Origin: Nemertoderma westbladi
Lineage: Eukaryota > Xenacoelomorpha > Nemertodermatida > Nemertodermatidae
Reading direction: 5' to 3'
NCBI GenBank assembly: GCA_032718475.1
Contig: JAUCBJ010008592.1
Location: forward strand, 1 to 45,539
Length of the DNA stretch: 45,539 nt
Each line of letters begins with the position of its first letter. Position 1 is the first letter of the stretch. Made by a program: the position numbers and the translations under genes. Positions 22,516 to 33,085 of the stretch are shown one piece after another. Under the pieces are notes generated by a model. The model did no database searches and was not told the DNA's origin. It was given only the letters and a program-made list of their open reading frames with translations.

Positions 22516-23664
22516 CTAAACTGGTAGATCAGAGAACTCGTCGTTATTTAGCATATCTTGTGGCATGGTGATAATTGGAGCGACGTTATATGTAGGCACG
22601 GCCTCGCAACTGTTCACGATAATTATTGGCATAGTTCGCAATATCGAGACGCCGTGTCTGTCCGTGTGGTTCTCTATCTCGTGGCTGACGTCACTCGTGT
22701 CAGCGACGTCGTCGTTGCCACTTATCAACTCGAGCAAGGGGCTGGCGTCGCCCTCGCTGGATGAGTCTGCCTCTATCCTGACACTAATTACCTTCTGGGC
22801 GACGCAGCCCCTCTGGTTGTGGAACAAAGTCTCCGACGCGTGGTGCTGCCGGTATATCTGGGGCTTCAGACTCGGCATCGAGTTGCTCACCGAGTTCCTA
22901 ACGAGTCTGTTGTGACGCGGGAAGTAGTAAGAAGGGGTGCCTGTGTGCACGCTGGGAGACTGTACATATTGAGGGGAGACACGTTGTTTGTTCTGTAGAG
23001 CTTTCGGTTTGCTTCTCGTCGTAGCTTCTGGGATTATACATGTAGATATTGTGCAGAGCATCTGATTGGCGGAAGTAATTCCATAGATTCCTTGACGTCG
23101 TCGTTCTTCTTTGTCTCGTTGGCGTCTTAACTCCTCTAGATGGCGCCTCAATGCTTCGTCGTATATATCGTGTTTTCTCTCGGATTTGGGTCCGAGGAGG
23201 CCGCCTTCTGGGTCCCGAGTGTTCTGCTGCACGACGCAGGCACACAGAATGACGAAAAAGCCCACGCCCATGATGACAGGGCCCGCGTACCTGAGTTTCA
23301 TGAGGTGATGATGCATGATGTAGCGGGTATCGTCAACTTCCGGGAGGGATCCGTTGTAGTTATGGGCTGTGATCTCTTCCGGGGTTAAACCCGCCACCTC
23401 GGCTGCGTGGTAGCCGATCACGCATAGCACCATTCCGATTAGGAAGATTATTAAACCAGCGAGCAGACAGTAACACGATTGTGGATGGAACACGACCTCA
23501 GCTCGCACAGTGGCACCCTTCCTCCCCTTTTTGTAGCTCGGTCCGTGTTCCCTCTGATGCTTCGGCCTCAACTCGTCTCGTCTTCTTCTATTGTCCAGTT
23601 TTTGCTTCCTGAGTCGACGTTCTTCTTTAGTTCCTGTCCGCGTGATTCTCCCAGCGACGTGCAT
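22516..23664 (-). CDS. TMEM200-like (DUF2371) two-pass membrane protein, copy A
   Basis: A 382-aa single-exon protein. It has a very basic N-terminus (residues 15-55, rich in Arg/Lys), one membrane segment at about 63-85 ('LLAGLIIFLIGMVLCVIG'), an exposed loop with an N-glycosylation sequon (NGS, 104-106), and a second membrane segment at about 126-146 introduced by 'YAGPVIMGVGFFVIL'. The 'GPVIMGVGFF' signature and spacing of the two helices match the TMEM200/DUF2371 family. A charged, probably helical stretch (about 168-190) and a long polar tail follow. Molecular function of the family is poorly known. Start: ATG with A at -3. AATAAA signals lie about 140 nt past the stop on the minus strand (22364-22377). 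Coding sequence is intact. Which vertebrate paralogue it corresponds to cannot be told. Confidence 0.85.
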   Translation of the reverse strand: MHVAGRITRTGTKEERRLRKQKLDNRRRRDELRPKHQREHGPSYKKGRKGATVRAEVVFHPQSCYCLLAGLIIFLIGMVLCVIGYHAAEVAGLTPEEITAHNYNGSLPEVDDTRYIMHHHLMKLRYAGPVIMGVGFFVILCACVVQQNTRDPEGGLLGPKSERKHDIYDEALRRHLEELRRQRDKEERRRQGIYGITSANQMLCTISTCIIPEATTRSKPKALQNKQRVSPQYVQSPSVHTGTPSYYFPRHNRLVRNSVSNSMPSLKPQIYRQHHASETLFHNQRGCVAQKVISVRIEADSSSEGDASPLLELISGNDDVADTSDVSHEIENHTDRHGVSILRTMPIIIVNSCEAVPTYNVAPIITMPQDMLNNDEFSDLPV

Positions 23665-23894
23665 TATTTGAGTTTGTGAGTTCCACGTTTGCTATCCGCA
23701 TGAATTTTCTAAAAAAATTAAATAAAACTTATCACATTTTATACCCATGTAAAGATCGCATGAATGGAGAAGGACTTACAAAAGGATTCCAAATCTGTAA
23801 AAACATTTGAATTTCAAGGGATCCTGTTCAGAGATCCTGTTCTCCACACCTCAGCAGGGATTTCATCTATCTAATCTACTCGCTTTATGGTTAG

Positions 23895-26800
23895 AAAATT
23901 CGACCTTTAAGGGTCAAAAGTCAAACTTCGTAAATTTTGGAAAAATCACGCTTTTTTTCATTCGTACTCAATTATCTCACAGAAAATCAAATACAAATCC
24001 TGAAATATAGTGTGGGTTTTTTCTAGCTATATAAATGATGCACCTTCTATCAAATTTTCAGATTTCAAAAATTGGCCATTTTGAAGTGAATCCTTTTTTC
24101 CCAGAAAATTTGTCAAAAGATCGCTATTTTTCAATATAGCGTAGCCCCTAGCTCCTAGTCTATTAGGCATATGGTATTGAAACTTATAACACAAACGTCC
24201 AGATAGTGTGGGCATGTTCTCCGAAAATTTAAACCAAAAGGGATTTAGTGGTCGGCTATGGGCAAGTCGTAAACATTACGGCCCCGCTTTCGGCCAATTT
24301 GAGCCAATTTCGTAAGCGCTCTAGCTCTGTTACTATATCAAATCAATCGAGAGATCAATGAGTAATCAATAGAGGGAAGGAAGGTGGCGCTAACTTCTCA
24401 ATATTTCAGATCCGGACCTCCATCAATTTTAAGGGGGGGGGGGGGGGGGCAAAAAGGGGGAAATCACAAAATCGTAAAGATACAACTTCGGGGAAATTTC
24501 ATTTTCTAAAAATTGTAAGCTTAACTTTTATTTAAGCTTTAATATGTTTTAGTACTACTCAATAGCTATTTACTGTACTTTGAACATTATGCTTAAAAAT
24601 CTATTTTTCTGGGAGTAAATTGATGGCGGAAATTTTTGTCCGCCAAAAATTCCGTATTTAAAAAAAACGTAAATTTTCGGAAGTCAATATCTCGAGATCC
24701 GTTTGTTTGAGGGTTCCAAAAAAAATCTACAAATCTTCTATACATTGTTTTATAAAAAAAAATAATCTTGAGGGGCCATAGGGGGGACAAACTTTTTTTA
24801 AAAAATGCCTTTTTTTACTAAATTTGCCATAAATTGGCCAAAAGAGGTTTTTATCGAAAATGGTCCAATTACTTATTAAACCATTTATTCTTGCGCAACT
24901 ATTCACCAAATTTCAGCGTATTTTATTTTTGGCCAAAAATCACGGGATTTCCCTTACGAGATTTGTCAATTTTTGGTGATATGCTCAAAAAAAACATTTT
25001 TGCCCGAAAACACTTTTTCTGGTAAATATTGATGCGCTGATTCCAAATTTCGAAACCGTTTTCGATTACAATCAATAGAAACAAAATTAGAGCATTTTCA
25101 ATTGTGTAATAATTTCAAATATGACAAAAAAATCTCAAAAAAAATATCAAAAAATTGCAAATCTTATTGTATCAACTTGTATTTGGTATTAGTAGATGAC
25201 TACTACACGTATTTTAAGATGTTTTAGGTTTATTATGATGGAATTGTACTTATACATAAGATGTCAGAAGCTCTTACTGTAACACTCCCGTCATGTCATT
25301 TGGCATAACCTGCCTATTCCCTATATCTACGTTCCTCTTATATCCTCTCTCTCTCTCTCCCTACTAGTTCGTTTTTATAAGATTTTGTAGTTGTAGTTCT
25401 AATTAATCCTAATTCTAGGAATTTTCTGAAATGAAATGGAAAGGCAAGCGGAAATCTTTCGAAATGGATGAATGTTTTTTTAATTAATGAATGTTGAAAT
25501 TTAAGTAAAATTTGTAAATTCTATAATTTTGTAGATTTATACGATATTATTAGTGAATACATAATTTGTAGGAGGAGGTTGATCACGATATTAGCAAATC
25601 GTTGAATATCCGGCCTATCTATAAGTGAATATCACAAATAAATCAGCTGTCCAATTCCATTCATACAGCGGTAATGCACATATAAGATAATTCGATAATA
25701 TTTAAATTTTGTAAACGGTACAATTCATAATTTATTCCGTTATTTGTTTTAAAACGTATATATTTTTATTTATTAGTATAAACTATAAAGACAATAAACG
25801 TACCTATATAATATATAATAAAAGTATCTACTTTTTACTGCAAAATTTAAAATATAGTTAATCCAAGTGCCAAATACTACTACTAAACTGGTAGATCAGA
25901 GAACTCGTCGTTATTTAGCATATCTTGTGGCATGGTGATAATTGGAGCGACGTTATATGTAGGCACGGCCTCGCAACTGTTCACGATAATTATTGGCATA
26001 GTTCGCAATATCGAGACGCCGTGTCTGTCCGTGTGGTTCTCTATCTCGTGGCTGACGTCACTCGTGTCAGCGACGTCGTCGTTGCCACTTATCAACTCGA
26101 GCAAGGGGCTGGCGTCGCCCTCGCTGGATGAGTCTGCCTCTATCCTGACACTAATTACCTTCTGGGCGACGCAGCCCCTCTGGTTGTGGAACAAAGTCTC
26201 CGACGCGTGGTGCTGCCGGTATATCTGGGGCTTCAGACTCGGCATCGAGTTGCTCACCGAGTTCCTAACGAGTCTGTTGTGACGCGGGAAGTAGTAAGAA
26301 GGGGTGCCTGTGTGCACGCTGGGAGACTGTACATATTGAGGGGAGACACGTTGTTTGTTCTGTAGAGCTTTCGGTTTGCTTCTCGTCGTAGCTTCTGGGA
26401 TTATACATGTAGATATTGTGCAGAGCATCTGATTGGCGGAAGTAATTCCATAGATTCCTTGACGTCGTCGTTCTTCTTTGTCTCGTTGGCGTCTTAACTC
26501 CTCTAGATGGCGCCTCAATGCTTCGTCGTATATATCGTGTTTTCTCTCGGATTTGGGGCCGAGGAGGCCGCCTTCTGGGTCCCGAGTGTTCTGCTGCACG
26601 ACGCAGGCACACAGAATGACGAAAAAGCCCACGCCCATGATGACAGGGCCCGCGTACCTGAGTTTCATGAGGTGATGATGCATGATGTAGCGGGTATCGT
26701 CAACTTCCGGGAGGGATCCGTTGTAGTTATGGGCTGTGATCTCTTCCGGGGTTAAACCCGCCACCTCGGCTGCGTGGTAGCCGATCACGCATAGCACCAT

Positions 26801-27268
26801 TCCAATTAGGAAGATTATTAAACCAGCGAGCAGACAGTAACACGATTGTGGATGGAACACGACCTCAGCTCGCACAGTGGCACCCTTCCTCCCCTTTTTG
26901 TAGCTCGGTCCGTGTTCCCTCTGATGCTTCGGCCTCAACTCGTCTCGTCTTCTTCTATTGTCCAGTTTTTGCTTCCTGAGTCGACGTTCTTCTTTAGTTC
27001 CTGTCCGCGTGATTCTCCCAGCGACGTGCATTATTTGAGTTTGTGAGTTCCACGTTTGCTATCCGCATGAATTTTCTAAAAAAATTAAATAAAACTTATC
27101 ACATTTTATACCCATGTAAAGATCGCATGAATGGAGAAGGACTTAGAAAAGGATTCCAAATCTGTAAAAACATTTGAATTTCAAGGCCGGTACGGTCTGT
27201 TCAGAGATCCTGTTCTCCCACACCTCAGCAGGGATTTCATCTATCTAATCTACTCGCTTTATGGTTAG
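23895..27268. repeat. Tandem segmental duplication, unit B
   Basis: A direct copy of 20042-23894 without the MITE. Non-coding parts differ by scattered substitutions and small indels (for example near 24724, 25199, 25363 and 27188), whereas the coding region differs at only two sites that I could find. It includes a poly-G run at 24433-24449 matching that in unit A. Confidence 0.93.
25883..27031 (-). CDS. TMEM200-like (DUF2371) two-pass membrane protein, copy B
   Basis: The predicted 382-aa protein is identical to the copy at 22516-23664. By eye I found two nucleotide differences, both synonymous: 23191 T versus 26558 G (a Gly codon) and 23437 G versus 26804 A (an Ile codon). The same 5' flank (about 230 nt to the unit end) and 3' flank are present, so both copies may carry the same promoter. 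Identity this high means a recent duplication, gene conversion, selection on the protein, or two haplotypes placed in tandem by the assembler. A more precise role than 'TMEM200 family membrane protein' is not supported. Confidence 0.83.
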   Translation of the reverse strand: MHVAGRITRTGTKEERRLRKQKLDNRRRRDELRPKHQREHGPSYKKGRKGATVRAEVVFHPQSCYCLLAGLIIFLIGMVLCVIGYHAAEVAGLTPEEITAHNYNGSLPEVDDTRYIMHHHLMKLRYAGPVIMGVGFFVILCACVVQQNTRDPEGGLLGPKSERKHDIYDEALRRHLEELRRQRDKEERRRQGIYGITSANQMLCTISTCIIPEATTRSKPKALQNKQRVSPQYVQSPSVHTGTPSYYFPRHNRLVRNSVSNSMPSLKPQIYRQHHASETLFHNQRGCVAQKVISVRIEADSSSEGDASPLLELISGNDDVADTSDVSHEIENHTDRHGVSILRTMPIIIVNSCEAVPTYNVAPIITMPQDMLNNDEFSDLPV

Positions 27269-29137
27269 AAATGCTTCTAATACTTCTCTAGAGTTCGGCA
27301 TGTCCAGGTGTAAAGTCCATGTTTCTATTGAAAATTTTAGGATGTTTCGAGACCGGACTGTCAAATGCTACAGGATGGAGTATGGATGAGTTCATGGCAC
27401 TATAGAGGATCTTATTTGGCTCCGCCTCAAGTTTCTCTGTAATTTTATGCGGAATTATTTCACACTGTCCGCTAACACATCAGCTACAGAAAAGAACTCA
27501 AGGTAGCCAGACAAAACCAGCTCGGTCGCACCACCGGAGGTAAATGTCTAGCCAAATCTCCTATGGATATAAATTCCGTTTTAATGCCATATTTACTTTT
27601 TCATACAGTCGAGTCGAGTCGATAATGAATAATATAAATTACTTATTACACGGCTTCACTTACGTAAAATTTCATGGTACTTTATTTAAGTAATAAATAA
27701 TACTTATTTTAATGATTTGTCATCAATGATGGGATAGAAATAAACCTATTCTAAAAGTAAATGAATTAATAAAGCCAATATGATAATCACATGATGGATG
27801 ATGCCCTAAACAAATAATGCTTCATGAGACATATTCACTGGATGTTTAATATTTCTAGACACACGAGTGCAATGCTCAATGCATGGGGAAAGAAATATTA
27901 AACAAGCCAGATATCTGTCTATATTATATTCCTGAACAAGAAACCAATTAAGGGTGCCGCCTTAGGATACCTTAGAATTCGATACTTTCAGCCGGGGGCT
28001 AGGACGTGACTATGATATTATTGCCGCCCAAATCCCCTGTCCTTCCATAAAAACTGCAGTATCGATTAGCCTTGGGAAGTTTATTAGCGGGAAAAATCAC
28101 TGAAGTTGAAGGAGAATAGGGATGGAATTTCGACGGCATTCTATTATTACGGTGTGATAAAAACAATAGTAATGGCGATGGAATCTTACTGCGCAATACC
28201 ACTGTTTGATTATTCTCCCGGGAATGTCGCCACCGAAATTGATGGCCGCGAGAAAAATTCTCTCGGTTCATCTTCTCGGCACAAAACCTCTCTATCATCG
28301 CCGCAGGATGATCATGGACAGAATATCCCGAAATTAGAATGCAACCTTGTGTAATCAGTTCTCCCTTTATGAAAACGTTGACCCTGTGGGCGTGTGCGCT
28401 ATCCTCATAGTAAATTCGGAGTGGTTCGGGCCACCAGAAATTAGAGTTGTAAGGGGGTAAGAAGGTTAACGGCTCTATATCTCATCACTATTTCTGGGTA
28501 TAAGGGAAACTGGGTATACTGGGTGATAATCCTTCCCTTAGGCTTTCTTCCCTAGCTAACTTAATAATATAATGCCAGCGAAATTGTGAGACAGTAGTAA
28601 TACTATAAGAATATACAGTACATTCATAGGAAGCTTGGCAAAGAAAAGTACAACTGCCCGGTAGATATACAGTATCTTATTACCGCGGCCGCTGTGTGAT
28701 GGATGTTGAAGATAGAATCCTCATTTTACAGATCTAATTATTTCCAGGATCAGGTGATATCAAGATATCAGCAGGTTCCAGGCATGGGAGCCAAGATATG
28801 GAGGAGTGCGAGGGGGGGTGGTCGCTGATATAAAATACTTTGTCCAATATATATATGCCTTATACAGTATAATAATCTGATACATAATAGTAAATAGACG
28901 ATAGTTGGTAGATGGTAGGATATAATAGGTTTTGGAGTTTTAATAGGCCTGTGTAGTCGTATTGAATTTAGTTATACTATAGATATGAAGCGCCATTTGT
29001 TCTAATGGACTTTAGTTTAGTTATAAATTAAAAGGTACTTTAGTTTAAAATCGAACGTCTGGAGTTCTAAACACAAGGCGATAATGGAGAATATGATTGG
29101 AAGAGACGGGGCAAATCGCAATTTTAATTATTGGTTA
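27269..29137. other. Non-coding stretch
   Basis: About 1.9 kb without a recognised gene. The open frames at 27999-28298 (minus) and 28106-28354 (plus) overlap on opposite strands, have no known domain and are not supported. Confidence 0.45.
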
Positions 29138-29439
29138 AAGCCCCGTTCACATCCAACGGTGCGTGAGCGGTAAAGTAGTCTGGCGGTATTGAATCGGTAA
29201 GCCAGCGGTACACTACCCGGAGCCCGTTCACACCCAACGGTACCGTTGCGGTAACTGATTGCCTATCTGTCGACTAAGATAAGGAAATTACGTTAATTGT
29301 TTTAACATTGTTTAAATGGGCTGCGGAAAACCGCGATTTAGCGCAGAACTACCTGTTGGGTCGTTCACAGTCAGCGGTGTACCGCTGGCCCTGCGGTACA
29401 CCGCGCGGTGTACCGTTCCGTTGGATGTGAACGGGCCTT
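29138..29439. mobile_element. 302-bp MITE with CCCGTTCACATCCAACGG ends
   Basis: The left end AAAGCCCCGTTCACATCC and the right end GGATGTGAACGGGCCTT are inverted repeats. TA flanks both sides (29136-29137 and 29440-29441); a 3-bp TWA site, as used by Harbinger elements, would be imperfect (TAA versus TTA). Inside, CCGTTCACANNCAACGGT-type subrepeats occur in tandem, and 29394-29415 is a perfect 22-bp palindrome. No protein is encoded. Confidence 0.75.
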
Positions 29440-30971
29440 TAGGTCGCCAATACTGCGCAACTTGAAACCTGCCGTAATGAACAGGTAGGGTTATCGTAGA
29501 GTTACATAAATTGGAATAAATACTGTTGTGTATTTAGATAGTGATCTCTAGCGCAAATTGGTCGCAAATGTTATAGAGTTTTGTTTATTGTTTTGGTTAG
29601 AAAACACAGCCACTGCAACATACTCCCTTCCCATAATGTCATAAATTTTATCAAGTTTTTAAACCCACTAAACATTATTTGGAGTTTGCGGTTAATTAAC
29701 GTCATTAACTCTCTGTGGTACAGTATATGAAGCGCCCATAGTATAGTAGACAGAAACGAATATTCTCAAAATCTAACCTAAAAAAGAGTGGGACAGAGGG
29801 ATTATTATTAGACGAAGTATTCAATCGTATCTGGATGGACAGCAGATTGGCAGACACCATCCAAATGATAACTTTAGAACTACTTTCATTTTTCAGACAA
29901 TATAATATTGGGTATGGGAAATGCATATGTATCTATGTTTGATGAACTAGCCACGCAACATGAAAAATGTGTTGTGTGTTACCTACATCATATATATATA
30001 TCATTATACTGTATAACTAAGAGCCACACCTTGGGGAAAGGTATGGCCATTTGTCAACAAGTTGATGTATCGTACATATGTATGATTTATATATTATATA
30101 TGCATTAATGCACCTATAATACCGCAATCTATATAAATATACTTTTACTTGAATCGTCTCACTACCAAATGCTGAAGGAATGTATTACAATTTGTTTATG
30201 TAAATCCACGGTACCCAACTAAGCCTTACACACAAGGTATTTTTTCATTTGTTCCATTAAACTGGGCGTAACCAACATCTTTACCGTAGTAAGCGTTGAT
30301 CTTAATTAATGGCGAGGATTAAGGGATACATACAGCTGTAGTTGGGAAGGCTGTGTGACAGAATATTCATAACAAAATCTCCGCACCAAAAAAATTTCAG
30401 CTGATAAAATGCCAAATAACCATGGCGGCCGGCGGTTTAGAACATAACAACTGATTCGCATTGCGTAATCAGTCCAGGAGCAGTTGTTGCTATATTAAAT
30501 ATTAATAATTCTTCTGACGGAGTGACGGGGAATTCTGTAAATATGATGTAAGATAACATGGCGAGAGTTGGTGTGTTTGCTAAGGAAATAGCATTTTCTT
30601 TATTTCCGTTAGCCACTGTAGGGAACATAATTTGTTTGTTTTTTTTTCTAATCAGTTGAGGCATCCGACCAACTTATTGCGTAAGTCTAAAGATTGTTAT
30701 CTACTTAATTAATATAACGTCGTTTACAAAACCGAGTATACTCAGTTTCCTCAGAAACATGTAATATATTTGGTAAATGTAGGAAACAGGATATTTACTG
30801 TCAGTAAAATTCGACCGATTGTCAATCAAGTTGTGGCTGCTTGATAGGATTATTATATTAAAACAAATTTTAGTTCGAAACATTTTTTCACGCTGTAGCC
30901 TTATCTATTCTTTCTTTATACACTTTAAATCTCTTTCATCCTTTTAGATTAGAATCAGTATTTATACTAAT
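29440..30971. other. Non-coding stretch
   Basis: AT-rich DNA without a recognised gene. Short open frames (29705-29926, 29908-30108, 30437-30664, 30701-30883) show no family signature. Confidence 0.45.
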
Positions 30972-30973
30972 TA

Positions 30974-31871
30974 CACCATGTCCCGTAACGGACCCCCCCC
31001 CCCCCCCCCCCCTAGATTTTTCTACAAATCTTTATCATATTGCTTGAAATTTGAAACACAACTAGTTCCACTCACCGTCGATGACCCCACGAAGCCGGAA
31101 TTTTCGATTTTGCCTTTAAATTTTCTTTATAAGCGTTTTAAAAAAGTGTCTTTTGCGAAATCGCACCCTCCGTATCTTGGCCATTCTTCACATTGGTCAT
31201 AATCATTTATCTTATTATTATCGTTTCATATCATTAAAAAGCTTGCGTTGCAAGGATTCCAAATATGTAACAATATCTGCATTTCGTTAAGAAACAGCTG
31301 AGATATAGGCGTTCAAAGATTGCAAGAATTATCGTTCGCTGAAGGCCATTTATTATATTTAATAAATAAACGATGTTCTGGAACATTTTCTTTATGAATG
31401 ATTAGCTACGTAATTGGATAGGATTACCGCTGTTGCCAACCAACTCGTAAAATAAATAACACGTTCTAGAATTTAGTGTATTTATTAGATAGAATAAATG
31501 GCCTGCAGAGAACAATAATTCTTGCAATCTTTGAACGCCTATATCTCAGCTGTTTCTCAACGAACTTCAGATATTGTTACATATTTGGAATCCTTGCAAC
31601 GCAAGCTGTTTAATGATATGAAAAAATTACGACTAATGTGAAGAATGGCCACGATACGGAGGGTGCGATTTCGCAAAAGACACTTTTTTAAAACGCTTAT
31701 AAAAAAAATTTAAAGACAAAATCGAAAATTCCGGCTTCGTGGGGTCATCGACGGAGAGTGGAACTAGTTATGTTTCAAATTTCAAGCATTATGATAAAGA
31801 TTTGTAGAAAAATCTGGGGGGGGGGGGGGTCCGTGTCATCAGAAAATGACACTATATTACGGGCCATGGTG
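30974..31871. mobile_element. ~900-bp near-complete palindrome (long-TIR foldback/MITE)
   Basis: Left arm (30974 to about 31395) and right arm (about 31455-31871) are inverted copies. They start CACCATGTCCCGTAA and end TTACGGGCCATGGTG. Each has a G/C homopolymer near the tip (poly-C 30993-31012; poly-G 31816-31829), a shared block around TCGATGACCCCACGAAGCCG, and another around GGCGTTCAAAGATTGCAAGA. Only about 60 bp in the middle appear unpaired. TA dinucleotides flank the element (30972-30973 and 31872-31873), consistent with a TA target duplication. The right arm has an extra 23 bp near 31833-31855. No transposase is encoded. Confidence 0.85.
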
Positions 31872-31959
31872 TATATAAATATAATATTATAATGTAACTT
31901 TTAAATTTATTTATCATATTAAATGTCCTGCCTCTATCGCATGCATCGCAACTTTATCA

Positions 31960-32038
31960 CCCCGCTCACATCAAACGGAACGGTACACCGCGCGGTGTAC
32001 CGCAGGGCCAGCGGTACACCGCTGACTGTGAACGACCC
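31960..32038. mobile_element. Inverted 79-bp fragment of the 29138-29439 MITE
   Basis: The reverse complement of this segment matches 29358-29437, including the 22-bp perfect palindrome (here 31981-32002) and the TCGTTCACAGTCAGCGG word. Either it is a fragment, or the ~80-bp unit, which has inverted ends of its own, moves separately. Confidence 0.8.
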
Positions 32039-33085
32039 TTCGCTCGCCATACAATATATTATAATTGCACGATATCAAACTTGTATGCTATACCGGGCAT
32101 AGTCCGGGGTCTTTTCCCCTAATTTGGAATCTTATCCAACGGAGCGTTGCAAATAACTTAAGTTTATAAAAGGACAGTGTAATAATACTATATAATAATA
32201 TATAACTTGCAACAGCTCGTGAATTTAATGGCTCCTAAGGGGAGACCATTAGTTTTAGTAACAAAGTAATATAGCTGCACAACTTCTATCTATGAATAAA
32301 GCCAATGAATGTATAATATGAATTATTATGCTACCAATATTAGCCCAGTAAGAATGCTTAATCCCAAATATCCAATAGGAAGTCGTTTCCTTGTCCCCAG
32401 CTTACATCAATTGGTTGAATAATGTAACAGTACTGCCTGGTAGAAGGGGATAATTGGTTTCGAAACAGCTGATGAGTAGGTAACAATACAGATTGGGTTT
32501 GGCATTTTGCTATAGGGGTTAGATGGATAGAATGAATTTCATGGAATCGAATACAAAACTTGTGTAAAATAGATTTCAGGATTTGATATAGTATATACTG
32601 TTATATATATATAATATTACAAAAATCGTCATAAATGAAAAGTTAAAATTATTGAAGGGGGGGGGGGGGGCATCTCTGCTTCATTCCCCCCGGGCGCGAG
32701 AAGGGCTCGCTATGCCTCTGAGTGAAGCACAATGAAAGCAAAAAGATAAAACATGTTTTATCTAACTTGTCCTTTAGAATTTGGAATGCAATTTGCAACT
32801 ACAGTACAATTTTAAAAGGTTCGGAATATTTCAGAAATAACTAATTTGAAGGAGACCCTGCCCATTATGATAAATAATCACTGCTGTTGCTGTAGCATAA
32901 TGGTTAACAATAAAATATAAATTAAAATTATATTATCTTTAATTCATTTATTTATCTTGATAAATTAATTTCCTTGGGATAATTATATTTGACGGCTTCT
33001 AATACATAATAAAACGGAACCAATATCAGCAAAAAGTAAATGCTATTATTATAAATATACTGCAGTATACAATTTAGCTAACAAA
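32039..33085. other. AT-rich upstream region of the tandem-SH2 gene
   Basis: About 1 kb with a poly-G run (32657-32670), AT-rich segments and no other gene. It presumably contains the promoter or 5' leader of the gene at 33086, but I can name no specific element. Confidence 0.4.

Larger units (their letters stand above)
20042..23894. repeat. Tandem segmental duplication, unit A
   Basis: This 3.85-kb unit and the next (23895-27268) align along their whole length. Both start at AAAATTCGACCTTTAAGGG and end at CTTTATGGTTAG. The break shows only AAA microhomology. The unit holds a poly-G run (20580-20596), the 3' flank and one TMEM200-like gene. Unit A is 479 bp longer than B, almost all due to the MITE at 21861-22313. 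Confidence 0.93.

Noticed and set aside
22565-23679. Plus-strand frames inside the TMEM200-like gene (also 25932-27046)
   Set aside because: They are shadows of the minus-strand gene; only the minus frame shows membrane segments and the family signature.
28106-28354. 82-aa frame overlapping a 99-aa frame on the other strand
   Set aside because: No family signature on either strand and mutual overlap; neither can be preferred.
30978-31202. 74-aa frame starting with a proline run
   Set aside because: It is the translated poly-C tract and arm of the palindromic element, with no independent support.
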